Below, one piece after another: positions 34,487 to 46,178 of a stretch of DNA of 64,000 nt. This DNA is from Gibbula magus. Its lineage: Eukaryota > Mollusca > Gastropoda > Trochida > Trochidae. Both the position numbers and the translations under genes were made by a program. The DNA lies in the NCBI GenBank assembly GCA_936450465.1, contig OW388297.1, positions 50,510,630 to 50,574,629 on the forward strand, in the 5' to 3' direction. The notes beneath the pieces were generated by a model that was given only the letters and a program-made list of their open reading frames with translations, did not search any database and had not been told where the DNA came from. Each line of letters opens with the position of its first letter. The stretch's first letter is position 1.

Positions 34487-34992
34487 AATTTTCATCCTAT
34501 GATCCTATTCGTAAATATCATATTATTTCCCAAGGGTAAACAAACATGATTAATATCATGTTTTGGTTTTACATAAACGCCCTTCAAGAATCTTTAAATA
34601 TTCTTTTTTTAAATTGATGATTGGCACGTTTCAACAATTCTTGCAACATACCGTGTATAGTTCACCGTGTAAATTAAAACTGTAGGCCGTTTTAGGATTA
34701 TTAACCGTTACATTATGAAACGAATACGTGCATCACATATTTTTATCCTCTGATTCTATTCGTAAATATCATACTATTTCCCAAGGGTAAACTAACATGA
34801 TAAATATCTTGTTTTGGTTTTACATAAACGCCCTTCAAGAATCTTTAAATATTATTTTTTAAAATTGATGATTGGCACCTTTCAACAATTCTTGCAACAT
34901 ACCGTGTATAGTTCACCATGTACATGTACATTAAAACTGTAGGCCGTTTTAGGATTATTAACCGTTACATTATGTAACGAATACGTGCATCA
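34487..34992 (+). repeat. ~250-bp direct tandem duplication
   Basis: Two head-to-tail units (about 34487-34734 and 34735-34992) share ATTCGTAAATATCATA, TTTCCCAAGGGTAAAC, ACATAAACGCCCTTCAAGAA and GTAGGCCGTTTTAGGATTAT. Divergence is about 5-8 percent by eye, and there is a small CATGTACATGTA expansion in unit two. Non-coding. Confidence 0.88.
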
Positions 34993-35459
34993 ATTATTGT
35001 ACAGAAATATGAACAGGAAGATTGTACAAAAATGTTTGTACAATTCACAGTTGTTCAAAAGTATTACCTAATAAAGATGTGTTGAATAAACTATCAGACC
35101 TCGCGCCAGTCTCCATTACTGGTTTAGTTTAGCATTGCCGCATTTCAATAACTTTTGAGTGCTAGCAAAGCAGAGCGCACTATGAAGTCTTACGTGATAT
35201 CCACTGCACTATCCGCGACGTTTAGGACAAGGATGATAGATTTATACACTTTAATTTTAACTGAAATCATTGATAAGATTTATTCAACATTTATCAAGAA
35301 GTTTTCTAAGAATGAAGAGCACAAGTAATTCCTATAATACAACCAGAGCAAAATATTGTAAAACGCTTTAATGTGTGTATTGAAGGTGGTAAATCTAAAA
35401 AGAAGCATGGAATATGAACCACATCTATCGATCACTGGGCTGTGTGACTGGAGAAAGAC

Positions 35460-35779
35460 TGAAGTAAATGAGATCCTACAGTAAAGACGAGTCAACAAAT
35501 GTAAGTCCAAGAAGGTTGTTTATGTCGACAACATCATGTATCAATTACATTTCATATTAACTCGAGTCCAAAAGATTCTGTCCAAAATGAATTTTGAAAA
35601 AAGAAATTTAGCACCCCAAGTGCAAGAGTAAACATTAATGATGTATGATGTATGAAATTATGAGTACTTATTTATTAAAACGTGTCTATAGAATAAAGTC
35701 ACTGCCTACTTTCTCCGACAACAGTTTTTCTATTTATACTCTCATAAAAATTGTGGGCACGTCTTTTTTGCAATTGAGT
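35460..35779. mobile_element. Diverged copy of the 1254-1838 TIR element
   Basis: CCTACAGTAAAGACGAGTCAA (35473 region) matches 1498-1520, and the match continues as AAGGTTGTTTATGTCGACAACATC against AAGGTTATTTCTGTTTATAACATC. The right part keeps TTTCTCCGACAACAG and ends CACGTCTTTTTTGCAATTGAGT, a degraded version of the right TIR. No left TIR was found, so the copy is truncated or eroded on the left. Confidence 0.5.
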
Positions 35780-35847
35780 AAAGTAGGCAAAATGTGACAT
35801 GACGACCCTACAACAATTTCATTACATTCCATAGAACTACCGCTTGA

Positions 35848-35995
35848 GGTGAGGTGAGGTGAGTTGGGGTTTAACGCCGCTTTCAAGAGTAGTTCACTAA
35901 TATCGCCGCTGCTAGTATTACGGCAGGGAGAAAGCCCGCAACGCCGTGTGGCTATGCATTGAAACTAGCGAACCATGGGTGGTACACTACCGCTT
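35848..35995 (-). mobile_element. 5'-truncated SINE with 12-bp target duplication
   Basis: The 148-bp insert holds the 3' half of the tRNA-headed SINE on the minus strand. It ends in a (GGTGA)n tail on the plus-strand left side (35848-35862) and has an internal deletion of about 30 bp before CTAGCGAACCATGGGTGG. It is flanked by an exact 12-bp repeat, ACTACCGCTTGA, at 35836-35847 and 35996-36007. No tRNA-like head is present, consistent with incomplete reverse transcription. Confidence 0.88.
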
Positions 35996-36033
35996 GAACC
36001 TTCATCCCGATTTCTACGAGTTATGCATGTACA

Positions 36034-36300
36034 CCATGGGCTTCCATATTGATTATCCAAGGTTTTTGTGAAACAGACATTCAGAATGGGCCTCGTCTGA
36101 ACAAGTTCCTCCATCCTCTTATAACAACGATCCGTCTTCTTACATTGATTACATCATTAGTCAAAGAGTCCATTCTAGGATAAGTGATGGAACACACTCA
36201 TTGTCAATTACTGCAGAGGAGAACTAAATACATGCCACGCATGACGACTCCAGCGCTTGATCAATACATGTGATTGATTACATTGTTGTGATCGATACTG
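36034..36300 (+). repeat. Duplicated ~267-bp block, copy 2 (pairs with 26645-26912)
   Basis: Starts within 27 bp of the right target duplication of the SINE at 35848-35995. Same orientation and very similar sequence to 26645-26912. It includes only the right part of the open frame present in the other copy. Confidence 0.85.
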
Positions 36301-36492
36301 TAAGCGTATCGTCAAGATACACAGTCACTCCTCTGAGAATATATAGGAACTATACATCCCTTTTGTTAAAAATATGTTTGTCTATTGATTAGTCATTCTC
36401 GAACTCATACTCATATAATATGCCAAGCTGATGTAAGAAAAAATCACGATCTAGTGTCTAACCATATATCACAGTAAAAAAATGCACCTTGT

Positions 36493-36566
36493 CGGATTCT
36501 TCCGGATCCTGCCAGATCCGCTCAATTTAGGGCGGATCCGGAAAAATCCGAAAGGATCCTGTGCCT
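36493..36566. repeat. GGATCC/TCCGGA-rich palindrome, copy 1
   Basis: CGGATTCTTCCGGATCC and GATCCGC pair with GCGGATCCGGAAAAATCCG across a short centre, with a trailing AAGGATCCTG. The same vocabulary of GGATCC, TCCGGA and AATCCGGAA recurs in a palindrome at 63511-63572. Confidence 0.65.
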
Positions 36567-36883
36567 GTACATAGCGCTACGTATTAGGTTCCATTGAACC
36601 ATGTCCGACAGCCCAACAGTACCAACGTAACCAAGAGGATGAATTTATTAAGTAAAAACTGTATGTTCACTGCACACTACATGGATGATCTGAATAAACC
36701 ACATACAGCACGACTCTGAAATCGTCAAACGGGAAATGTCAGCATGTTTAGGTTTAGAATAGCTCAACTGATTTGAAACGAAACGGTTCCAGACGATTCA
36801 ATGTGTCTACATTACTTGTACATTGGGGTCACGTGGCATCAGTTCGTATTTTTGTTGTTGCATTTAACGTGTAAATATTTCGT

Positions 36884-37054
36884 GCAATCTAGGAATCATT
36901 ACAATCTGGGGATTGTGAAGTCACAATCTGTAGATTGTTCGAACAATATAGGAATGTTTCACGATTCCTAGTTCAATGTTTCACGATTCCTAGAATGTTT
37001 AAACAATCTGCAGATTGTGAGACCTGAACAATCTAAGAATTATCACCATCTAGG
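36884..37054. repeat. Cluster of inverted CAATCT/AGATTG and AGGAATC/GATTCCT motifs
   Basis: Includes two 16-bp near-perfect or perfect palindromes (ACAATCTGTAGATTGT at 36923-36938, ACAATCTGCAGATTGT at 37003-37018) and a 24-bp direct repeat of AATGTTTCACGATTCCTAG (36954 and 36978 regions). ATCTAGGAAT/ATCTAAGAAT occurs at both edges. The block is roughly symmetrical about 36970, like a degenerate foldback unit. Confidence 0.7.
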
Positions 37055-37444
37055 AATTTGTTTCCTTGCAGTTATATGTTGTAGATTGTGAGCATATTGA
37101 ACTCATTTCCTGTCTACCTTAATACAAATGGAATTAATATGTAAATTGTTAAAGGTTTATACATACCTGAACATTGTCTCTACAACATATTTGGTCCTTA
37201 ATGTGTCTGTATGTCTTATTCGAAACAGACATTTTTTTTGCGCTGTGTCAAGCGATGTTCTGTTCGAGTTTGTGTACATGTATAGGGTTTCTAAGAGATT
37301 TACAAAAGACTTTTCTACTGGCAATTTCCATGTACAAATACCCGTATGTGTCTGCGAAGTGAATAAAATGCCTATCAGTCCCTACAGTTGCATCCCGAAA
37401 GTTTGTTCACCTTTGTGTTTGCGTTAGTTCAAATAACACGTATG

Positions 37445-38120
37445 TATACCCCCGCCTTACAGCGTAAGCGAGAGTATATAGCGTTCACTCTGTGTCTGTC
37501 CGTCTGTCCGTCCGTCCGTCTGTCCGTCTGTCACAAATCTTTGTGCAGAGCATATTTCTCATACTATACATGCTAGCTTGACCAAACATGCTTTAATTGT
37601 TAGCCATGATCTCTAGTTGTCCCTTTTGAGGGTTAGACCGATTTCTTAATTTTATTGTTCGCGGTTTCCATGGAAACATGGCCAAAACAGTGACTCTATA
37701 AGGAAGTCATTTTGTGCGGAGCATATCTCCCAAACAAATTATAGTAGCTGCACCAAACGTGCTATACCAGTTAACCATGACCTCTAGTTGTGCCTTTGGA
37801 GGGTTAGACCGATTTCTGAAATTTATTTTTTGTGGTTTCTTTGGAAACATGACCAAAACAGTGACTCTGTAAGGAAGTAATTTTGTGCGGAGCTTATCTC
37901 CCAAACTAAACATGGTAGCTTCAGCAAACTTGCTACACATATTAGTCATGATCTCTAGTTGTGCTTTTTCAGGTTTAGCCGGATTTCTGAATTTTACTTT
38001 TGGCGGTTTCTATAGAAACATGACAAAAACAGTGACTCTTTGAGGAAGTCATTTTGCTGAACACTTAGAAACTAAACACTATTTTCAGTTTTGTCAAATT
38101 ATAATTGGAAGCGGGGGTAT
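37445..38120 (+). mobile_element. Hairpin-ended 'CCCCCGC' element with three ~170-bp units
   Basis: Opens with a hairpin at 37445-37477 (TATACCCCCGCCTTAC / GTAAGCGAGAGTATA), then a GTCC/GTCT microsatellite (37497-37530). Next come three tandem units starting TTGTGC(A/G)GAGC at 37541, 37711 and 37882 (periods 170 and 171). It closes with AAGCGGGGGTAT. Each unit contains ATGA(T/C)CTCTAGTTGTGC and a TTTC(C/T)(A/T)TGGAAACATG motif. Opposite orientation to 14517-15791 with the same plan. No coding frame is credible. Confidence 0.8.
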
Positions 38121-41100
38121 GTGAGCTGTACCCGTTTCTACACTTGTTTGAAGTTGAATAACGTACTAGTATACTAGTAAACAGTTACGAAGTGACGGGT
38201 CAAAGTTGCAACAACTCTAGTTTTTATTATCTTCTATAAAATATTCAGTAAGAGATCGACTGTATCAAACATACATCATGTATTCCCTCTTATACTCAGT
38301 ATATGTAGTTTGTTTTCACTTATCCGATATGGAAACTTTTATTCGAAAATTATTTTCACAATTACACCTCTTCTGTATGTATACTACAGCTCGAAAATTT
38401 GCAAAATTGACGTGACGTTCACTTGATATGTCTGAGAATGGTTCTTCTACTCAAAGATATAAGATGATGTTTTGTCATTTTATTTATGTAGTTATACATA
38501 CGTAGTTATAATGAACATTAATTTATATGATATGCTCATATACGCCACTAGGTGAACGACATTTTAGGCAACATCTGTATTATTGAATTACGTTGACTCA
38601 GCCTGAAACTATATTTACTTTGATAGAACAATTAAAGTTGAATCATGGGGGATTTCTACGTCATGTCATGAATATCTAAAAGGTGATATTAGCATAATTT
38701 TTAAATCGACATTTATTCAATGAACTCGTGTAAAGAGGTAATTAACCGATTTTATTATTTTCTCTATGATTATATGCCACGGAATATGCTCATTATGCAA
38801 TGTTATATTCAAAGGAGAGGCGGTTTCCATGTTTACCTTATCTTGTTTATCTTCTGTAATTATGATATAAATCAATTTATACTACCTTGGCAAATAATTA
38901 AATTAATGAGATTGAGTTACAAAAATACGCAAAACGAGTTGTAGATCGATCTTGTAAACAAATTGTTAAACCTCTTCTCTTAAGAAAAGAAAACTCTCCT
39001 GGTTATAGGTCAACATCAAACATGAAAAGGAGATGTTTTATTAGTTTAATCAACTTTACAATAAACTATACACATTTTGGATCTGATATTTCATTAAGTA
39101 TCGTCTTTGATGTCCGGATTCAGTTCGTAATGAAAAGAGGTAATGTGTTGTGACGTGAACATAGGACAGTATACTTCAGAGTGAAAACACCACATCAAAT
39201 TACTCTTTGAACATACGATCTATAAAGTATTTAGCTAGGGAGACGCAAGAAAGTAGAGTGGATCCATCGGTCATCGGTGAATGATTATACTAACGCATCT
39301 TGGCGCCACCCTGCTTCGCATGGAAGGACGAAGATAGTATGGATTTCTTCTTAATCTACGTAATGATACATACGCTATATATAAAATGGTATTGTGGTTA
39401 GTTCAACGGTGATGCAGGAACCATTATAAATTGCCTTATATAGTCATCAAATGAGGCTAATATTAACTATGAAATAAAGCGTTATTGTAGTCTTTGGATG
39501 AGGTTTGGAATTTGCGATCTTGTACTGAAGGGTTCTCATTGCATTTATGAAAACTTTGTTAATGCGAAATTTTAAGAAATGAATTGTTTCTTTAGTATAG
39601 CCAATGTCATGAACGAGTATTATATCCTACAATTGAACAGATTATAGATATTATATAAAAATACACATTCAGGAAGATACATGTAGTTAAACGAGAAAAC
39701 ATAGCATTGGTTAATCTAAAGGAAACATAGCGCATTGACGTACTTTCATTGTGATACGCTTTTAAAATTAAACATGCAAATATATGGTATATGTAATTCA
39801 TTTCGCAATAAATCTACAGCCATGTCAGGAAATATGGATCACTGGTTAACATATATCTGCCGAGACAGAAGGAGAGATTGATTTTTAATTTTCAATATAT
39901 ATTATATTGTAATATTTTGTTGTTTTCCCTCTATAATATATCACCCTAAATGTACAGTACATGGCTATACATCTAGAGGAAACATAATTCTTGAGTTCGA
40001 ATGGATTTACAGGTTACGCTTTGGCTTTCTGCTTGTTTGTTAACACCAACAGTTCTTAAATGTTGAATGTAATTCAAACAATTTGGTATATCGAAAAATT
40101 GTTTTTCGGTGGAATGAAATAAGATTAATTAGTGATATATTATACATAAAGATGACTACTGCTAATATTGCAACGATAACTTAATTAATCATACAACTTC
40201 TGTTTGAAATAAGTGTTAAGCTGTTCGTCATTTTCATAATTTCCTTATCCAAACTCCATTGATCATATAGTCTACAGTAGCTAATCTGTGGAAATTGGTA
40301 GTCACAGTAAGGGGATATTGATATGAAATCGTTAGGCTGTGTTTGTACGTTGACTCGTAGGCTACAATCGTTCTCCTAATACGGCCCCACAAAGCTGATG
40401 AAAAGCCAATAATCCTATGAAATATGACCGAAATAAATCAACGGTACTTAATCAATGACATGACCGTTTTCAGGGTCGTTATGGCAAGTCCCGAATTCTG
40501 CTATGATCGCGGGGGTTTTAATCGACAGAAGTCTTCGACTTGGCAGCGAAAGAAAACCCGATCACTTAGTAAAGGAATCTATATAAGTTAATGAATTGGG
40601 GCCTCCTGAAGTCAAGACGCGATGCTTAAGCGTCGCTCATTATTTGAGGAAGAAAATCATTTGGCGTTTAGGATACTGCTTACTTGCCTGTGTGCTCATT
40701 AAGACGTAATATTTTAAGGCCGCATCGATCGGGAAATCAATTTGGCGTTGCGTTTACAAATATTGCAGCAAATTCCTGGCAAATGAGGAATTATTTGAGC
40801 GATATTTATGGTGCGACGTTTTTCAGTGAGCATACACCATTTTTTAACTGTAAATTAGTTTTATAGCTTGTAAATTGTTTTATTTGAACTGTATTTTCTA
40901 AGGTTCCAACTATTGTTTCTGCAAAACAATGTGAAAAATTTATGTTATCAAATTGGATGTGTAATCACTCATGTTGTTGTTTAATTGCTACAATATTCGA
41001 TTTGGCTTTAAAACATAGCCATTGGATTGACGAATACATGTGGTTTAAGTGATATCAAAAACAAATAAACCATCTGTCGCTATGTATACGGATACCTGTC

Positions 41101-43417
41101 ATAACAACGTTTGTATATGATATCAATAACATAAACAACAAACAATAGTATTAATCCTTACCGTCGAATAATCCAAATCGTATGAAATGGAAATAGGTGC
41201 AATTTCTTTCTACTCACTGGGAAAATCGGAATCCATTAACATTTTAGTTATCATGACATACCGGAGAAACTACTCATGACACAATGCACCTGAATTCAAG
41301 AGCCAATCAAAAAAGCCTAATCGATAAATACTATTCGATCTTTCCCCGGTTTATGCAAATTCCATCCCATACATCATATACGAAATGTCCTGCACGATCA
41401 GCGAGTGTCAACAGTGACACGAATGGAAGTTTCCAGGGTCAACGTAATGTGTTTGACTTTAATTTCAAGCCCAATGGCTTCTACTGTATGGTCATTAACT
41501 GAAATCGAATCTATTTCTGAACACGGAAATGTGTATTCACTGCCATGCCTTATGCTTTACAGTGATTCATCACAGCGTTGAATTTGGTGAAACTTTTTTT
41601 GCACGTCACGTAAATAAGCAATTTAACTTTCTTGATTCAGACTTTTATTCATATATTCAGTGACACTGCCTGATATTGACCGAGTTACCTGAACGAGAAA
41701 TATAATGTATATCTTAATGAGTAAAATTGTTAAAATCTATAACTGTTCGAATGGGTATATGCAAAAGTCAAAAGCTTATATAACATTTTATAAGGTAGAA
41801 AACAAGTGCAATAAACTCATTAGCTTGCTTATTGTATAATTCTATCTGTACCTCATCATATTTGAATCCTTTGCAGTTCATGAATATGCATACCTATATG
41901 TATCTATGTACCCCGTAATAACCTGCGTATCCCCATTAAACACAAATAGTTATTATAGTATATAAATCACAAAGGATGCCATTTAGTGAATAACAAAGTT
42001 GGTGACCATAGACGTCTTTTTGTTTAATCATATTTAATTAACTTACACAAATGTACAAAAACAAAAATATCGCAATGTCTGTCACAGTTTGAAAACAAAT
42101 CCAATCTTATTTGTTTTTAACCTGTACGTGTCGTAAACCTCGATTTCATCAAGCCTCAACTCCCAGATGCCTCAGATATCGAATCCAATATCTACACAAG
42201 CCTACGGTCATAGACAGTGATCTTTAATACTAATCCCATAGGCGCATTACACAGACGTGTGGCATCTGTTTTGATTAAAAATAATTGCAAACTTTTCTGA
42301 AGTTCGGGAGGAACCTTTAGCGCTACAAGTATGTCTTGCACGGAATGTCTTCAAAAACTGGATTTTGTTAAATCTATGTAGGCACAAGAGTCAGACACAA
42401 ATAGTTGCGAAAACGCACGCGGTTAGAGTCAATTCATTGGAAGAAGTTGTAAATCATGGTACTCTGATGCATGGGTATGATAGATGTCGGACAGGTAAAT
42501 ATTAGTCAAGGAAGCAAGCAATACAATTTATCGCCCAGACATGTGTTCCACAGGAGATTTCGCTTGTGTGAGATCAAGCTATATCTCCTAGGAAATATCG
42601 TTTGGCAGTAGATTTTGCGCAATGCCCTGTCAACGTCATCAAGTAATGACATCACAATGCAATGCCGTCATAAACATGATGACGTCACAATGATATGACC
42701 TAACCGCACTGGAAGTCAAATGGCAAAGATATGCTCAGAGATATACACTATTTTCACTTAAACGTAATAATAATGATTTTGGATGATAACTGGAATCTCA
42801 TACTCGTGTCTTTTGATAAAAATCATCAAAATATAATAAAATGAAATAAATATTGATAAAAGTAAAATATCCTCGGCAAGCCTTTGTAACTGTGCCTATT
42901 TGTAACTTTTATCAACTCGTATTGGTATATTTGATATCAGAAGACTCACAGAGATTATTATATTTATTTATTTTGGAATCATTGACTGTGAGCGAGTCGT
43001 GTATGCCTGGAGTCCTGAAGGTCACCCGATGCATATATTAGTCAAAGTAACACAAACAGATTCGAAGGGGCAATTGCAATTACTTTACAAAGGAATCCTT
43101 AAATGTATACTAAAATACAAAAAATGCAAGCACGCGAGTATTCGTTAAAACTTGCATTGAAAACTGTGTCAATTGTGACATTAATTCAATAATGTATCAA
43201 TCAACGACACAAAGAAAAGGAAACATATATAAGTTGAATGAATTTGCCATTATATTTGCCATTTGAAACTGCTTTTACTTCACCATTAAGGACGCGTAGA
43301 TATAAATGACAGAAATTTACATTTGTCATTTATATGTGGATTTATTTGTGTAAAGATGTCGTCAAATCTAAATAATAAGAAGTTATTGCCTAAAGGAGAA
43401 ATAAAACGCGTGTGATT
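38121..43417. other. Long quiet stretch without a recognisable gene
   Basis: This is the longest part of the window without a structured repeat. Frames are short (at most 74 codons), scattered on both strands and unrecognised. Two nearby plus-strand frames at 40684-40866 and 41284-41502 are somewhat more protein-like but have no identifiable domain or splice context. A small GCGATGCTTAAGCGTCGC palindrome is at 40619-40636. Confidence 0.45.
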
Positions 43418-43429
43418 TAAGTTAAAATA

Positions 43430-43746
43430 GGTGAGGTGAGGTGAGTTAGGGTTTAACGCCGCTTTCAAGAGTATTTCACTTATATTGCAGCTGCTAGTAT
43501 TATTGCAGGGAGAAAGCCCGCAACGCCATATGGTTATGCATTGCGGTGAAACCTGCGAGAAACGGCTGGACCTAGCGAACCATGGGTAGAACTGTACTGA
43601 AATTCAGTGTAGCATTGCACCCAAACCTTACTGCGTATAGAACAGTTCTCTACGGCAGACAAAGGTACCGTGCCCCTGGCGGGATTCGAACCACGGACCT
43701 CTTGATCCGAAACCGAACGCGCTAACCACTGCGCTATCCCGTCCCC
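43430..43746 (-). mobile_element. Full-length tRNA-headed SINE with 12-bp target duplication
   Basis: The 317-bp unit on the minus strand runs from GGGGACGGGATAGCGCAGTG (head, box A), through box B GGTTCGAATCCCGCCAGGGG and the conserved body (GGTTTGGGTGCAATGCTACA region), to GCGTTAAACCC and a short (CTCAC)n tail. It is flanked by an exact TAAGTTAAAATA at 43418-43429 and 43747-43758. This is the reference copy here for SINE ends. The polymerase III promoter boxes appear intact, but I cannot tell whether the copy is active. Confidence 0.93.
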
Positions 43747-43758
43747 TAAGTTAAAATA

Positions 43759-44445
43759 TTGAAGTAGTGAAAAGTTTGCCTGTACTGGAATATTAGTTCA
43801 TCCCCAACTGACATCACAGGACGACAAATTTCAATTATTGCTCTTCAAGAACATGATATCTCTGATAAAGTCATTTGATGTTCAATCATCTTATGTAAAC
43901 GGTGACATTTACCTTAATTTGAAGTATTTGAAACTATTGTATGACTCATAATCTATATGAATATTACACATTTCATATTCTCCACTATTCCGTTGGTGTT
44001 TAATGTCACGAACAACAATTTTTGACACTTAATCATTTCCCCACCTTTTCAATCATTCGTGTTCAAATTCAATGTTAAACCATAGGCAACGTATAACGTA
44101 CCTCCTATCAGAACAGGAAAGCACGACAGAAATGTGCTCAGGATAGGGTATGTGTGGCGAAGTGTCTGAAACGAACAACGTCCCGTAAGTCCGTCACGGC
44201 ATCTAGAGAATTACCCATCAGTTCAGGTCGCACAAAGGCGAAAATCTATTTGTGAGTCAACCATATGCATCTCCAACAGGCAACAATGACTTTGAATGGT
44301 TGTATTTTCGTTATACTGAACTGATTGACCGTAAACGGGTTATTTTCGGTTAAAGTTGATACGTCTCAATTAAATAACAAAACATGTAACATTGGACATA
44401 TATATGAACTCACCAACATTATGCCCCTTTAATTCAAGAGAATAT
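43759..44445. other. Stretch without a gene
   Basis: No supported feature. Confidence 0.45.
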
Positions 44446-44900
44446 TAAAGGCACTATAGCACACCAATTGTTTTAAAATATATATAATGTACGGATAATG
44501 TACATCTCTCGATATTACAAACAACCTACCTTTAGGTAATGTATACTATAAGTTATCTGCAAAATATGTACATATTCAGGTTTTAAAGTTAACTTTAAAA
44601 GACCGGAAGTAATTAATGCAACGTTGCATTAATCCGCATTAACTCCAATATCAGCCATATTTAAAAATTGTACACAACCCGAGGACCAAAAACGGCAGTC
44701 GCTATGGTTAATGTTACAACAATGCTTACACTGAGTATTACAAACCGGTGAAGTTACAGATACTTCTTAATGAAGACTATCCAATTTTTTTTGTCAGTTT
44801 AGGGAATAACGTATATGCAAGAGTTGAATGAAATGCTAGTTAAGCCGTTTTCCAGAAAGGAAGCTAACGGGAGTGTATACGCCCTCTTATAAACCTCTAG
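44446..44900. other. TTAAAGG-started segment with two perfect palindromes
   Basis: Begins TTAAAGGCACTATAGCACACC, like a distant MITE left end (compare TTAAAGGCGCTGTAGCACG at 60180), but no matching right end is visible. Two perfect palindromes lie 11 bp apart: TTTTAAAGTTAACTTTAAAA (44581-44600) and a 22-bp one centred on CAACGTTG (44612-44633). Confidence 0.4.
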
Positions 44901-44962
44901 TGACGTCAATCTATTGTTCTATTAGGTTCTACTTTTACCGGGTAAACCTCTATTTTCAGTTT

Positions 44963-45026
44963 GCCGGGCGTTCTCCAAGAATGCCCAGGGCTTTCTCTAG
45001 GAATGCCCGGGGCTTACTCTAGAATC
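44963..45026 (+). repeat. Short 22-bp tandem repeat, three units
   Basis: Three diverged units, GCCGGGCGTTCTCCAAGAAT, GCCCAGGGCTTTCTCTAGGA and GCCCGGGGCTTACTCTAGAA, follow each other. The centre of each is palindrome-like (GCCC/GGGC). Confidence 0.7.
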
Positions 45027-45142
45027 TGTCGGAAATTAATTTTGATTGGGAATTATACACGTTTTGAAATACTTTGATTCAAAGTCCTTCTTCGAATAAA
45101 TATCATCACAAAATCACATCACAAATCACAAACATAAGCTTT

Positions 45143-45216
45143 GAATGCCAGGTTTCGAACCCTGCACCACCCGCTTACTAAACTGGCGCCTTTGACATCT
45201 CGGCTATAAAGGCACG
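45143..45216 (-). mobile_element. tRNA-Leu-like relic
   Basis: Read on the minus strand, the D-arm GCCGAGATGTCAAAGGC resembles a leucine/serine-type box A, and CAGGGTTCGAAACCTGG gives a T arm. The anticodon stem is poor and the acceptor strands do not pair, so it is a tRNA pseudogene or SINE head rather than a functional tRNA. Confidence 0.35.
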
Positions 45217-45441
45217 AGAACAATGATGTATTTTCCACAGTGACAATCATGTGAACTCCACGAGGCAGATAGCGCATGCAGCTCACGTGCACGGCGTGGG
45301 TAGCGAGCGCAAAGCACGTGCAGGGCGCGGGTGTGCTCTCTTCATAGCAGTTGAACTCCCAGAAGTAAATACATTGAAACCATTAAAGTACCCAATATCA
45401 AAATGATGTCTTTATTATATCTTTAATCAGTTCATAAGTTA

Positions 45442-45469
45442 GATCAAAACCTCCCCCTCGGTTTTGATC
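45442..45469. repeat. Small perfect hairpin
   Basis: GATCAAAACC and GGTTTTGATC enclose an 8-base C-rich loop. Confidence 0.7.
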
Positions 45470-45643
45470 CTTAACGTATGACCTAAAATAGCTTATTTGA
45501 ATGAGAAAAGCGATCATCAGGCATCATCGCCACACAGTGTGTGCTTGAAACTTTTAGTTGCAATGTGAGTATATAAACGTGTCTCCATTTGTATATACAC
45601 TCTACATTTTATTATTGAGCATTCTCCTATAGCTGTGAACTGG

Positions 45644-45835
45644 TGAATTATTTGTAAGACAGTCATTGCGTACAGGGACGTCGTTTAATTCAAGGGAAGA
45701 TTCCAAAAGACCCCAAAAACCGTTTTAGGGTCTTTACATATAAAACCAATGAATGCAGACGAACTATTTGTAAGACAACCATTGTGTTCAGACACTACGC
45801 TTAATTCAAGGGATGTTTCTCAGAGACATCTCCCA
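45644..45835 (+). repeat. Two-unit diverged tandem repeat, ~125 bp
   Basis: GAATTATTTGTAAGACAGTC at 45644 and GAACTATTTGTAAGACAACC at 45769 start two units that both continue to TTAATTCAAGGGA. Divergence is high. Confidence 0.65.
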
Positions 45836-45929
45836 TCGTTAACAATTAAAGTGATATATCGAGCCGGACATTCGTGGACCAGCATCCCTATTTCCTGGCA
45901 GACTGAGTGGTATGCTTGCAGTGTGTGAT

Positions 45930-45965
45930 AGGCATCATGAGGCATTATTAGGCATTATGAGGCAT
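45930..45965 (+). repeat. 10-bp tandem repeat (AGGCATNATN)
   Basis: Four adjacent decamers, AGGCATCATG, AGGCATTATT, AGGCATTATG and AGGCATCCCC. A related GGCATCATCG is about 400 bp upstream. Confidence 0.75.
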
Positions 45966-46104
45966 CCCCGGGTCTCTTAAAACTACAGCTGCTTCCAGCC
46001 CATGGGACATAGCGATCAGTTAGGTTTATCGCAGGCAATGTGAAGTGAAGGAATTAAGTATCTGTTCTGACATACATTGCTCACGTCGTCAATGTAGCTA
46101 GACA

Positions 46105-46176
46105 GTTCACAATATCAAACGCAGATGCACTGTTTAACATCTCATTTGACTGACACACACGGCTCCCATTTTAACT
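46105..46176 (+). repeat. Outlying unit of the 61-bp minisatellite
   Basis: The sequence TTCACAATATCAAACGCAG, then ACTGTTTAACATCTCATTTG and ACTGACACACACGGCT, is a diverged unit of the array that resumes at about 46584. The two parts are separated by a TIR element. Confidence 0.8.
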
Positions 46177-46178
46177 AC

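Noticed and set aside
42592..42700. GACGTCATC/GATGACGTCAC words as a regulatory cluster
   Set aside because: Only a few loosely spaced TGACGTCA-like words; no gene nearby to support a promoter call.
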